Source: Gp6-AA40 sp963772955
GTDB lineage: Bacteria; Acidobacteriota; Vicinamibacteria; Vicinamibacterales; UBA2999
Assembly (NCBI GenBank): GCA_963772955.1
Contig: CAVYZF010000009.1
Location: 496,001-560,000, forward strand
Length of the DNA: 64,000 nucleotides
Reading direction: 5' to 3'
Shown: positions 8,627 through 18,627 of the stretch, piece by piece
Layout of the letters: each line of letters starts with the position of its first letter
How positions within the stretch are numbered: the first letter of the stretch is position 1
The notes under the pieces: generated by a model
Told to the model about the DNA's origin: nothing
Databases searched by the model: none
Seen by the model: only the letters and a program-made list of their open reading frames with translations
Translations under genes and position numbers: made by a program

Positions 8627-8983
8627 CTATCCGTGACGCCACTGCGCTTCGATGATGTCGTTGGTCGCCGTCATCGGGGAGTAGCGTCGGCGTTGATGAA
8701 TGGCGTCTCGATGAAAGGCCTGTGCACCGCCCGGACACAGCCGCACGAAAAGCTCGAGCGCTGCGAGGATGATGCCCAGGTCGTCGAGTTGCCCCAGTCC
8801 AGGAATGAAATCAGGTACGAAGTCGATCGGTGAGATGACGTAGAGAAGAGCGAGCAGCGGTACAGCTTTCAGCACCACAGGCACTCGCGGTTCGCGCAAC
8901 AGTCTGAACGCGAGCTTTGCCTGAGCGAGGAGCGAACGAAGGCTCCACGGCCGTGACAGCCAGGACGAGATGCGGATCGCCAT
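8627..8983 (-). CDS. YkvA family (DUF1232) membrane protein
   Basis: A 118-residue protein carrying the DUF1232 core: VPVVLKAVPLLALLYVISP, then IDFVPDFIPGLGQLDDLGI, with the PDxxPxxGxxDD consensus intact. Such proteins are small membrane proteins of unknown role. The gene is 12 bases upstream of the DUF6152 gene on the same strand. The C-terminal 30 residues (about 89-118) are not part of the conserved core. Confidence 0.88.
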   Translation of the reverse strand: MAIRISSWLSRPWSLRSLLAQAKLAFRLLREPRVPVVLKAVPLLALLYVISPIDFVPDFIPGLGQLDDLGIILAALELFVRLCPGGAQAFHRDAIHQRRRYSPMTATNDIIEAQWRHG

Positions 8984-9034
8984 GCCGTTTCCCTCTCGCT
9001 ACCCTACCACCGAATGGGGTGGGCACGACCTCGG

Positions 9035-10055
9035 CTATGCCGATTGCCGGGTCGGTCCGATCGCCTCGGCCGCAGGCGAGTCCGGCCACGCGGGCACTGG
9101 CGCGGACACATACGTGGCGTGTGCGAGGTTCGCCTGAAAGAGCGCGATCTGAGAGGCGATGAACTGTAGCTTCATCAGCAGTCGCGCAACGATGTAGAAC
9201 TGGGCGAGCACGAAGCTGGCCCACATGGAGAGGCCGGCGCCGCCAGTGCCAGGCGCAACCAGCGCCCACAGCGCCATCAGCCCAAGGAACGTCAGGCTAT
9301 TCAACCCGTAGAGCGCGATTACCTGACGCGGATGGTTGCGGATGAATCGCAGCGCGGCGCCGACCGCGCCGAGTGCGCTGCGACGATCCTCCACGACGAT
9401 CCGTACCTTCGTGTAATCGACCACGAGGTTGACGGCGAAGAGGATGGCGCTGAACAGGAGGTAGAAGACCGCACGCACGAGAAACGCGGTGCGTTCGGTG
9501 TTCATGCCGCGCGTGAGCTTCGCGAATTGCGCGTCGAACAGCCACGGGTGCACGTAGGCGAAGAGCCACCAGTAGACGAGCCCGGCGACGAGCGCGAGTC
9601 GCAGGAAGCGGAAGCCATACACGCCCGACGCCGCAAAGAACCCGTGCGCACGGATTGGCCGCTGCCGGGCGTATCGATCGAGGATGCCGCCGGACAGGAA
9701 AGCCCATCCCGCGAGGTAGAGCATGAGCGCCGCGGCGAGCGTCGTGACGCGGGCGCGTGCGTCGAGCACGCCGCTGATGTTGTCGAGCACGGTGGCGAAC
9801 CCGATGATGCCTGGAGTGAACGTGCTTCCCAGTCCCGTGGCCTGCGCCGTGAACTCCTGCCACCAGTCGTAGTTGATGCCTGACGCAGCGGTATCGGCCG
9901 CGAGGCTCCCGCCGAGATGCGACGCGAGTGCGTCGCGCATCATGATGGCGAGCGGCAGGGCGAGCAGGAACGTCAGCACGAACACGCCAAGCGCGATCGC
10001 ATGGCGCTGCGAGAACGCGCTTCCATCCCTCTCGCCAACTAGACAAAGAATCCAT
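9035..10055 (-). CDS. polytopic membrane protein of unknown function, one frameshift
   Basis: A protein of about 340 residues with six or so hydrophobic segments, among them GVFVLTFLLALPLAIMM, a helix in LAAALMLYLAGWAFLSGG, LALVAGLVYWWLFAYVHP and SLTFLGLMALWALVAP. The N-terminus MDSLSSWREGWKRVLAAP starts at ATG 10055, which lies inside the last codons of the M1 peptidase gene; the frame must change near 10015 to join IALGVFVLTF. The 17-base overlap suggests translational coupling to the peptidase. No catalytic motif was seen and I do not recognise a named family. Confidence 0.7.
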
Positions 10056-12030
10056 ACGTCAGCATCAAGTCCTGAAGCCAGACCATCCACGTGAGGCTCC
10101 ATTTGAGACTGGCCTTGTCGGTGCTCGGCGTCAGCGTTCGGCTGTTGTTCGTATAGGCCACATCGAGCAGCAGGACGCGGTCGGGGTCCACCTGAACGGT
10201 CGCGGCCCTGGCCGGTCGTTCGTAGACGTACATCGCGCGACGCTCCTGGCCGTTCCACGTCTCCGTGATTGTTTCGCCGTTCTCGAACGTCGTCACCACA
10301 TCCACGGGGAACGTCGCCTCTCCGTAACGCCGGATCGACCACCCCGTACGAAACGTCTTGTCGTCGATGCGCTCGCTGCGAAACTCCTGCACGCCGTAGT
10401 CGAACGTGTTGGAACTGCGATACACCTCGTCGAAGAACCAGTAGTGACCGTGGCCGGTGACCTCGCGCACGATGTCGAAGAAGTCCGACGGCCTGGGATG
10501 CTTGAACTTCCAGCGTTCGAAATACGTGCTCATGATGCGCTGCATCATGGGCCAGCCATGGCGCCGTTCGAGCGTGTGCATCCAGAGCGCCGTCTTGTTG
10601 TAGCTGATGATCGACGCCGTGGCCGGCCAGTACTGATACGTGGGCGTCCACTGCGCGTCGGCCTCGCTGTTCACGCGAAAGGCCGCCAGCCGATCGTTGT
10701 CGATTCGCGTAACCGGAATGTCGCGGAACGACCACGGGACGAATCCTCCGAAGTACCTCGACTCGATCCGATTGGGATTCATCGCTTCGGCCATCACGCG
10801 CGCCGTCGCGTAGGTGTTGAATCCCTCGTCCATCCACGCGTGCTCGAACTCGTTGGTGGCGACCATCGCGTACCACCATTGATGTCCGACTTCGTGAGCC
10901 GTCGTACTCTCTGGCAGTTGCGTCGTCTTCAGCGCCAGCCATCGCGCCCGGCCAGTCACGAGCGTCGGGTACTCCATTCCGTCGCTCTCGCTCTGAAATG
11001 CGGGATCGATGATCGTGATGTGGCCGTACGGATACGCGCCGAACCATTCACCGTATCGCTTCAGCGCGGCGTTGACGGCTGCGAAGTAGCGATCCGCCTG
11101 CCCGCGATGCTCGGGGAGGAGGAGAAGCCTGACGTCGACTGCCGGCAGTGTTGGATGCTCGAACCGCTGCGTCTGATCGAGAAAAGCCGGGCTCGCGGTC
11201 CACGCGAAGTCGTGGATGTCTTCCTGCTGGTATCGGTGCGTCGTCGTGCCATCAGCGTTGTCCGTGCGCGCCGTCTGGCGGCCGGAGGCGCCGATGACGA
11301 AGCGGCGCGGGACGGTCAGGCGGACATCGTAGACGCCGAAGTCGGAGAAGAACTCGGTCGCAGCATGGAACTGGTGCGTGTTCCATCCGTCCGATTCGAG
11401 CACACCGAGCTTCGGGAACCACTGCGCGATGAAGTAGTAGTCGCCGATCCAGCCGGTGCGCGCGAACGGCCGCGGAATCTTCGCGGTCCATTCCATGTCG
11501 ATCTCGACGCCCTCGTTCGGTTCCACCCGCCGGCCGAGCGGAACGGAGATCACCGTTCTGTCTCGCACATTCCCATCGTCGGGGGCGATGAAGCGCATCT
11601 CCTTCGTCAGGTCGCGCATTCCGCCGGACGCGTCGCGGACACGAAGTGACGTGATGTCCATCGAGCTCCAAGCATCCGGCGGCGGAGGCTCGAAGAGGCC
11701 TGCGATCCGGCGCTCGCGCAACCAGGTGGACTCGGCGTCGCGCCACGCGTTCCAGTAGAGATGGAATTGCAACTCGGTCGTGGCGTCGTCGGTGATGTTG
11801 CGCCAGCGAATCGTCGCCTTCCCGTCGATCGTCTTCGCGCCTTCATCGAGACGGGCGTCGATCTCGTAGTTGGCGTTTCTTGGCGAGCGCGCGTCGGCCG
11901 GGATGGCGTTCGTACTCGTGGCTCCGCTGGCGGCCGGCTGCTCGACGGGCGTCTGTTGCTGCGCAGTGAGGGCGACGAGGATCGCGCCGCACAAGAGGAG
12001 GGCGGCTGCGAAAGGCCGCAGGGTGTGCAT
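10039..12030 (-). CDS. M1 family (gluzincin) metallopeptidase, secreted
   Basis: A 663-residue peptidase of the M1 aminopeptidase family. A signal peptide covers about residues 1-23 (MHTLRPFAAALLLCG then a hydrophobic stretch), giving a periplasmic or exported enzyme. The zinc site is complete: HEVGHQWW at about residues 378-385 and the third ligand Glu at about 401 in MDEGFNTYA; the exopeptidase motif is represented by SDGMEYPTLV. The start ATG 12030 begins the signal peptide; the open frame extends further upstream without coding character. It forms a unit with the downstream membrane protein. The gene is intact, a useful contrast to its frameshifted neighbours. Confidence 0.92.
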   Translation of the reverse strand: MHTLRPFAAALLLCGAILVALTAQQQTPVEQPAASGATSTNAIPADARSPRNANYEIDARLDEGAKTIDGKATIRWRNITDDATTELQFHLYWNAWRDAESTWLRERRIAGLFEPPPPDAWSSMDITSLRVRDASGGMRDLTKEMRFIAPDDGNVRDRTVISVPLGRRVEPNEGVEIDMEWTAKIPRPFARTGWIGDYYFIAQWFPKLGVLESDGWNTHQFHAATEFFSDFGVYDVRLTVPRRFVIGASGRQTARTDNADGTTTHRYQQEDIHDFAWTASPAFLDQTQRFEHPTLPAVDVRLLLLPEHRGQADRYFAAVNAALKRYGEWFGAYPYGHITIIDPAFQSESDGMEYPTLVTGRARWLALKTTQLPESTTAHEVGHQWWYAMVATNEFEHAWMDEGFNTYATARVMAEAMNPNRIESRYFGGFVPWSFRDIPVTRIDNDRLAAFRVNSEADAQWTPTYQYWPATASIISYNKTALWMHTLERRHGWPMMQRIMSTYFERWKFKHPRPSDFFDIVREVTGHGHYWFFDEVYRSSNTFDYGVQEFRSERIDDKTFRTGWSIRRYGEATFPVDVVTTFENGETITETWNGQERRAMYVYERPARAATVQVDPDRVLLLDVAYTNNSRTLTPSTDKASLKWSLTWMVWLQDLMLTYGFFV

Positions 12031-12142
12031 CAGCGTTACGGGATGTTGAGCGCGAATTGTACCTTGCAGCCGGACCGTCGTCCCCTCGCTCCCTCGGACC
12101 GGGCCCTCGCACCTTCGTTCCTTCGCCCCCTCGCACCGTTCG

Positions 12143-12148
12143 TATAAT
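12143..12148 (+). promoter_or_regulatory. consensus -10 box (TATAAT) placed for leaderless transcription
   Basis: A perfect TATAAT lies six bases before ATG 12155, so a transcript starting at the usual distance would begin at or next to the A of the start codon. No clear -35 element is seen in the C-rich sequence upstream, which also contains short repeats of the ccctcgc/cttcgtt type (about 12065-12140). Confidence 0.5.
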
Positions 12149-12154
12149 CCCCAC

Positions 12155-12298
12155 ATGATCGTCGACGGCGTGCACGGCGATATCGCGACGGCCTCGATCG
12201 CGGTGAACGCGATTCCTGCTGTGCTCTCAGCGGCGCCTGGATTGAGAACAATGAGGGACATGCGTCTGCCGTCGTACAGTGGTGGGTCGTTGTCGTAG
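12155..12298 (+). pseudogene. C-terminal remnant of a diaminopentanoate/dihydrodipicolinate dehydrogenase-like gene (47 codons)
   Basis: The ORF from ATG 12155 encodes VDGVHGDIATASIAVNAIP and PGLRTMRDMRLPSY, which resembles the very end of NAD(P)H-dependent dehydrogenases of the 2,4-diaminopentanoate dehydrogenase type, where a DxATA...VNAIP helix is followed by PGLxTMRD. The preceding 300 residues of such an enzyme are absent; upstream lies the divergent M1 gene. It is therefore a 3' remnant, or a minigene, with its own consensus -10 box. The match is from memory of the family pattern and is moderately secure. Confidence 0.55.
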
Positions 12299-12320
12299 GC
12301 ACAACTCGGGATATGCACAC

Positions 12321-13580
12321 ATGAGCAACGTTCTGCCGATCGTCCTGTGGTACGGCGGCCTGTTTGGTGCCGTGCTCGCAAGCTTGCTCGTGCTGTGGGC
12401 GCTGGCGCTCGTGGCCATCAAACAGTCCACGGCGTTGTTCACGACCGGGATCCTGCTGGCGGGCGTGGTGCTTGCCGTTGGGGCGAGCTGGGCGGTGACT
12501 CGCGCGACGGGCCTCAATCAGGGGAATCAGCTCGTCAAGGTGCATGAACCGCTGATGCGGTTCGTTGCGGGGAGCGTCCACGTTCGTGGCGCACTCGAGG
12601 ACCTGCGCGCAGTTGCCGAACCGTCTGCTGATCTCACCGCCTTCCAGTCGAAATACGACAGCCACGAGGCGTCGATCGCGAACCTGTTGCAGGCCGAGTG
12701 GCAATATCACCGCGGCGGACCATGGGACGAACCCGGTTTGCTCTACAAGATGACGTGGGACGTCAACGATCTCCTCGTCCATCACGCGCGCTGGGAGAAG
12801 CGCACGGAGGCGCTCGAATGTCCCGCCTCGTCCAACGTCCCGTTCCTTGCCGAGGCGACGATGAGGGTCCAGGAGCGGATGCAGTCGCAGCGAACGCTCG
12901 CGACTGCGATCGGCGAACAGTTCGAGGGATACGACGTCGCAGAGCAGGCGTCGCAGCCGGTGAGCGATGCGGCGGTCATGAAGACGCTCGCGATCGTGCT
13001 CGGCGGATTGGCACTCCTCAGCGGAGCCACCGTGTTCTTCGTTTGGCGGAAGCGATCGTGGCATTCGATCGACGGGCTCGTGGCCCTTGGGGCGATCGTG
13101 CTCGTGAACCTCGCCGGTTGGCTTGCGCTCGGAGCGGGAGCCGATCAGGAGCGACTGCGTGCGAGTCTGTTTGCGCAGGTCGCCACGGTGTATCGGGAGA
13201 CGCTGGATCTCACCACCAGTCTGAAGGCGCTGATGCTGACGCCGCGTGGCGGCGTACTGCAGCCTCGCGATTCGCCGGAGAAGCTCATCACCGACTACGG
13301 CGATTACATCAACTCGTTGAACGGCGTCGCCCAGCTTGTCCGCGTGTGGGATCGCGCCGTGCTGACGGGAACGCTCGATACCGGTCTCATCTCGTCAGAG
13401 CGGATTCAGACGCACGACGACTTGCTCAACAGCGTTCGAGCCAGGACGCTCACGTTGTATCGCCAGTACGTCCAACTCGATCGCCGACTCGCCGATCTCA
13501 GCTGCCGTTCGGAATGGTTCGCGAGAGATCCCAGTCAGTCGCGTGAGGACCGGCTCGTCACGCTACCCGACGCGCAGTGA
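12321..13580 (+). CDS. membrane protein of unknown function (419 aa)
   Basis: Translation from ATG 12321 (MSNVLPIVLWYGGLFG) gives two TM helices at about residues 8-28 and 35-57, a soluble region of about 165 residues, two more helices at about 225-245 and 253-275 (TLAIVLGGLALLSGATVFFV; LVALGAIVLVNLAGWLALGA), and a C-terminal soluble part of about 135 residues rich in alpha-helix. No enzymatic motif is visible. The two-helix-plus-domain duplication looks like an internal repeat, a possible sensor or scaffold architecture. I do not recognise the family. The gene is intact and on the same strand as lhr, 83 bases downstream. Confidence 0.75.
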   Translation: MSNVLPIVLWYGGLFGAVLASLLVLWALALVAIKQSTALFTTGILLAGVVLAVGASWAVTRATGLNQGNQLVKVHEPLMRFVAGSVHVRGALEDLRAVAEPSADLTAFQSKYDSHEASIANLLQAEWQYHRGGPWDEPGLLYKMTWDVNDLLVHHARWEKRTEALECPASSNVPFLAEATMRVQERMQSQRTLATAIGEQFEGYDVAEQASQPVSDAAVMKTLAIVLGGLALLSGATVFFVWRKRSWHSIDGLVALGAIVLVNLAGWLALGAGADQERLRASLFAQVATVYRETLDLTTSLKALMLTPRGGVLQPRDSPEKLITDYGDYINSLNGVAQLVRVWDRAVLTGTLDTGLISSERIQTHDDLLNSVRARTLTLYRQYVQLDRRLADLSCRSEWFARDPSQSREDRLVTLPDAQ

Positions 13581-13663
13581 CAGATCCGATAGAATCGGAT
13601 CGTCTGCCTTCGCGCTGACGCGCGTGTCGGTGAGACGAGCGATCCACCTGGACGTTCCCATAC

Positions 13664-16600
13664 ATGATGACCGGGTTCCATCCGCTGGTGTCGCGCTGGT
13701 TTCTCGCAGCGCTCGGAGAGCCGACGTCCGCGCAGCGCCGCGGATGGGAGGCGATTCGCTCAGGGCGTCACACGCTCATCGCTGCGCCGACCGGCTCCGG
13801 CAAGACGCTCGCCGCGTTTCTGACGTCGATTGACGCTCTCGTCCGTGACGGCCTCGACTCGCCGCTGCCCGATGCTGTCCGCGTCGTCTACGTCTCGCCG
13901 TTGAAGGCGCTCAGCGCCGACATTCACAAGAACCTGGCCGAGCCGCGACGCGCACTGCGCAAGCTCGCGGAAGAAACCGGCGTCCAGATCCCGCGCATCA
14001 CGGCGGCCGTCCGCACCGGTGACACGACGTCGTCCGAGCGCGCGGCCATGCTGCGCACTCCACCGCATATCCTGGTGACGACGCCCGAGTCGCTTTACCT
14101 GCTGTTGACGGCAGAGCGTGGCCGCCAGATGCTGCAGACCGCGCGAACGGTCATCGTCGACGAGATCCACGCGGTGATCGGGACACGGCGCGGAGCGCAC
14201 CTGGCGCTGACGCTCGAGCGGCTCGAAGAGTTATGTGCGTCCCAGCCGGGCAGCCCGCGGCCGCTGCAGCGCATCGGCCTGTCGGCGACACAGAAGCCCA
14301 TCGACGAGGTCGCCCGATATCTCGTAGGCACGAGTGACGATCGCGGCGGCTGCGCGATCATCAACGAGGGCCACCGGCGCGAGATCGACCTCGCCGTTGA
14401 GATTCCACAGTCGCCGCTCGATGCCGTCATGTCCCACGAAGTGTGGGAGGAGTACTACGATCGCCTTGCCGCGCTGATTGCGGAACACCGGACCACGCTG
14501 GTGTTCGTCAACACGAGGCGGATGGCGGAACGCGTCGCGCGACATCTCAGCGAACGGATCGGTGAAGACGCGGTCACCGCTCACCACGGAAGTCTCTCGA
14601 AGGACCGGCGCTTCGACGCCGAGCATCGTCTCAAGAGCGGTGCGCTGAAGGCGCTTGTCGCGACCGCATCGCTCGAGCTCGGCATCGACATCGGGCATGT
14701 CGATCTGGTGTGTCAGATTGGGTCACCGCATCGCATTGCGACGTTGCTTCAGCGCGTTGGCCGGTCGGGGCACACGATCAGCGGCAGGCCGAAGGGGCGC
14801 ATGCTGCCGGTGTCGCTCGACGATCTCGTGGAATGCGCGGCGCTCCTGCGCGCGTCCCGTCTGGGCGATCTCGACTGCATCGTGACCCACGACGCGCCTC
14901 TCGATGTATTGGCGCAACAGATCACTGCCGAGACTTCGTGTCACGCCTATGGCGAGGACGAATTGCATGCACTCGTCCGTCGCGCATGGCCCTATCGCGA
15001 TCTGGCGCGCGCGGATTTCGATGCCGTGGTGTCGATGGTGGCCGATGGATTCGCGACGCCCCGCGGGCGTCGCTCCGCCCTGGTTCACCGCGACGAAGTG
15101 AACCAGGTGCTGAAAGGCCGACGAGGTTCGCGGATGTTGTCACTCACGTCCGGAGGTGCGATCCCGGAGGTAGCCGACTATCGCGTGGTGCTCGAGCCGG
15201 AGGATACGTTCATCGGCACGCTGAACGAGGACTTCGCGATCGAGAGTATGGCCGGCGACATCTTTCAGCTCGGCAACGCCTCCTGGCAGATCACGCAGGT
15301 CGTGTCGGGCACTGTCCGTGTGCGCGACGCGCACGGCGCACCGCCGACGATTCCCGTTCTGGTTTGGTGAGGCGCCGGCCAGGAGCGACGAGCTCTCGCG
15401 GGCCGTGTCCGATCTTCGTCGCGGCGCTGACGGGCAGTTGAGCAGTGAAGCCGAGCCCTCCGAGGTCAGACGAGCCGCGCTCGAGTGGTTGATTGCAGAG
15501 ACCGGATTGAATCCGGGCGGAGCGGAGCAGGCGATTGCGTACCTCGCTGCGGGGCGTCAGGCGCTGGGCGCGATCCCGACGCAGGAGACGCTCGTCCTCG
15601 AGCGCTTCTTCGACGAATCCGGCGGCATGCAGCTCGTCCTGCACGCGCCGTTCGGCAGCCGCGTCAACAAAGCGTGGGCGCTCGCGCTGCGCAAGCGCTT
15701 CTGCCGTCAGTTCAATTTCGAGCTGCAGGCTGCGGCCACCGAAGACGCGCTGTTGCTGTCGCTCGGCCCGCAGCATTCGTTCCCGCTCGCGGATGTCTTC
15801 CGCTATCTGCATCCAGCGAGTGTGCGCGACATCCTCGTGCAAGCCTTTCTCGACGCGCCCGTCTTCCAGACACGGTGGCGCTGGAACGCGACCATCTCGC
15901 TGGCGGTGCCGCGCAATCGTGGCGGACGAAAAGTGCCGCCGCAGCTTCAGCGCATGCAGGCTGACGACCTGATGGCCGCCGTGTTTCCCGATGCTGCGGC
16001 CTGCCTGGAGAACATCCCCGGCGATCGACAGATTCCCGGATCATCCGCTCGTCAACCAGACGGTACGCGATTGCCTCGAGGAGGCGATGGACCTCGAGCA
16101 GCTCCAGGACATCCTTGGCCGCATCCACCGCGGCGAGCTGACCTGCGTGTCTCGCGACACGCCCGAGCCGTCGGTCTTCTCGCACGACATCATCAACGCG
16201 CGTCCGTATGCCTTCGTGGACGATGCGCCGCTGGAGGAGAGGCGGACGCAGGCAGTTCAGACAAGACGAGTGCGCGCGAGCGCGTCAGACATCGGCGCAC
16301 TCGACAGATCCGCGATCGAGCGAGTGTGCGACGACGTGCGGCCCGATCCGCGCGACGCCGACGAACTACACGACGCGCTGCTGACAGCCGGCTTCCTGTT
16401 GGGCGCAGAAGTCGATCCCGGGATGTGCGCGACGCTGGTGGGTCTCGGTCGCATCTCTCGATTACAGTCGAACGGCGAGCTCACCGGACAGCACGGCGAT
16501 GTGGGTCGCGACCGAGCGTGTGCCCGAACTGCTGGCGATTCATCCGTCGGCCGCGCTCGAACCGGTTGTGACGCCACCGGCGTCGCGAGCGGCCAGAACC

Positions 16601-17942
16601 TGGACCCGGGCAGAGGCGCTCGTCGAGATCCTCCGGGGCCGCATGGCAATCGTCGGCCCGACGACGGTCCACGCGCTGGCGGAGAGCGCCGGAGTTCCGC
16701 AACCAGACATCGATGCGGCGCTGCTCGCGTTGGAATCGGAAGGCGCGATCCTTCGAGGCACATTCACGCCGAGCGTACGCGTGCTCGAGTGGTGCGACAG
16801 ACGCCTCCTCGCTCGCATTCACCGCTATACGCTGAACCGGCTCCGTGCCGAGATTGCACCGGTCAGCCCGGCCGAGTTCATGCGGTTCCTCTTCACATGG
16901 CAGCACGTGGAACCTTCGAATCGGCTCGCTGGGCCGGAGGGGCTACGCGCCGTCCTCGCTCAACTCGATGGCCTCGACCTTCCCGCGCGCGCGTGGGAAC
17001 GCGACGTGCTGCCGGCGACGGCTCGAACGTTACGAGCCTTCGATGCTCGACATGCTGTGCCTCAGCGGAGAGGTCGGCTGGGCGCGACTCTCGAGCGGCC
17101 CAACGCAGGTTGTCGGCGCGACACCAATCGCGCTGTTTCTGCGCGAGCGGGCCGACGACTGGTGGGCGCTGCGTGAGACCGCAGCGGAAGTCCCGTTGAC
17201 AGACGTCGCGCAGAGGATTCTCGACCGCCTGCAATCACAGGGCGCATTGTTCGCACATGAGCTGAAGACGGCTTGCGATCTCACGGACGATGCGTGCCGC
17301 GAGGCGCTGGCGGAGCTCGTCGCCGCAGGACGTGTCGCGTCCGACGGCTTCGCAGGCGTGCGAGCGATCGTCAGGCAGACCTCGCTACGACGGGGAGGCG
17401 CAGACACCGCCGGGAGATGGTCGATCGTGCGACGGGAGTCGGCTGTCGCTCGTGAGGACGCGGTGCACGCACTGGCTTGGACGCTGCTCGCGCGCTACGG
17501 CGTCGTGTTCCGTCGCGTGCTCGCCCGCGAATCATCGGGTGTGCCGTGGCGAGACCTCGCGCGTGTATATCGCACGCTCGAGGCACGCGGCGAGATCCGC
17601 GGTGGGCGATTCGTGTCCGGCATGTCTGGCGAGCAATTCGCGTTGCCGGACGCCGTCGATCGTCTGCGCGAGCTTCGTCGATCAGGGCCGGACGAGACGC
17701 TCATGACCATCAGCGCCGCCGATCCTTTGAATCTCACCGGGATCATCACCGGTGCGGAGCGGCTCCGCACCGCTGCCGGCAACCGCATTGTCTATCGCAA
17801 CGGCATTCCTCTGGCTGCGCTGGAAGGCGACATGCTTCGAACGTTCGGGGAGATCGATCCATCGGTCGCTGCCGACGTCGCCGCCGCGGCGGCGGGCCGG
17901 CGCGTTCCTGTCCTCAGCGGATTCGTCGGCCGGCTTGGTTAG
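13664..17942 (+). CDS. lhr: Lhr-family DEAD/DEAH-box helicase, four frameshifts
   Basis: About 1426 residues when bridged, the length of full Lhr (Large helicase-related) proteins, ATP-dependent 3'-5' DNA/RNA-DNA helicases of DNA repair. Helicase motifs in order: Q-like FHPLVSRWF; Walker A APTGSGKTLAAF; Ia SPLKALSADI; DEVH-type box IVDEIHAVIGTRRG; motif III LSATQKP; IV TLVFVNTRRMAERV; V ATASLELGIDIGHVD; VI QRVGRSGH. The winged-helix and Lhr-core regions follow, and the C-terminal domain ends with ADPLNLTGII and NGIPLAALEGDM. Frames change near 15355, 16015, 16490 and 17030, each rejoining Lhr-like sequence. ATG 13664 is followed by a second ATG. It converges on the PfpI gene with a 4-base overlap. 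Confidence 0.9.
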
Positions 17943-18511
17943 CGACGCGCCTCGGCCGCTCGCGTCTTCATCGAGTCCGCGAACACTTCAATCATCTTCC
18001 GGTTGAACGCGGGGATATCGTCCGGGTTTCGAGAGGTCATGAGCCCGCGGTCTTCGATCACTTCGCCATCGACCCAGATCGCACCGGCGTTTCTCAGGTC
18101 GGTCTTGAGCGACGGCCACGAAGTCACGCGTCGATCGCGCAGCGCGTCAGCTTCGATCAGCGTCCACGGCCCATGGCAGATCGCCGCGATCGGCCGATTG
18201 TCCATCGCGAACGCCTTGACGAACTGCACGGCGCGTTCGTTCATGCGCAGGCGATCGGGATTGAAGACGCCTCCCGGCAGCAGCAGCGCGTCGTAGTCCT
18301 CGGGATGCGCATCCGCGAGAGGCTGATCGACTGTGACATCCTGGGCCCAGGTGCCGTGTTGCCACCCTTTGACCGCGCCTTCAACGGGTGAGATGACGTC
18401 CACCCGTGCGCCGGCAGCTTCCAGGGCCTTCCGAGGTTCGAGTAGCTCGGACTGTTCAAAGCCGTGTTCAACCAGCGCAGCCACTTTCATCCCGGTCAAA
18501 TGATGGTTCAT
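17939..18511 (-). CDS. PfpI/DJ-1 family glutamine amidotransferase-like protein
   Basis: A 190-residue DJ-1/PfpI superfamily protein. The nucleophile elbow is intact (IAAICHGPWTLIEA), with the acidic partner in the GFEQSELLEP region, DALLLPGGVFNPD, and a C-terminal SRNPDDIPAFNRKMIEVF. Members act as stress-response deglycase or chaperone-like proteins or intracellular proteases; the precise role here is unknown. A G-rich ribosome binding site precedes ATG 18511; MKVAALVEHG seven codons later is an alternative start. Confidence 0.92.
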   Translation of the reverse strand: MNHHLTGMKVAALVEHGFEQSELLEPRKALEAAGARVDVISPVEGAVKGWQHGTWAQDVTVDQPLADAHPEDYDALLLPGGVFNPDRLRMNERAVQFVKAFAMDNRPIAAICHGPWTLIEADALRDRRVTSWPSLKTDLRNAGAIWVDGEVIEDRGLMTSRNPDDIPAFNRKMIEVFADSMKTRAAEARR

Positions 18512-18627
18512 GACGTTCCCCCCTTTTTGCTCGAGCTCAGATGGGGGAACGGTCTCGCAAGACGTACACCATGGCGAGATGCCGGCTCCAGGCGCGTGAA
18601 TCTCGCGTGTTTTGAAGAGTTTTCACC

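Noticed and set aside
10056..11047. long upstream extension of the membrane-protein frame
   Set aside because: The frame continues open into the M1 peptidase gene but encodes no membrane-protein-like sequence; the real start is in another frame at 10055.
10444..11649. 401-codon plus-strand ORF
   Set aside because: It lies fully opposite the M1 peptidase, whose zinc motif and conserved blocks are clear; it is rich in Arg, Glu and Val, as expected for GC-rich antisense.
13664..17942. several adjacent helicase-related genes
   Set aside because: The pieces together give one Lhr of normal length in the correct domain order; separate genes would lack starts and ribosome binding sites.
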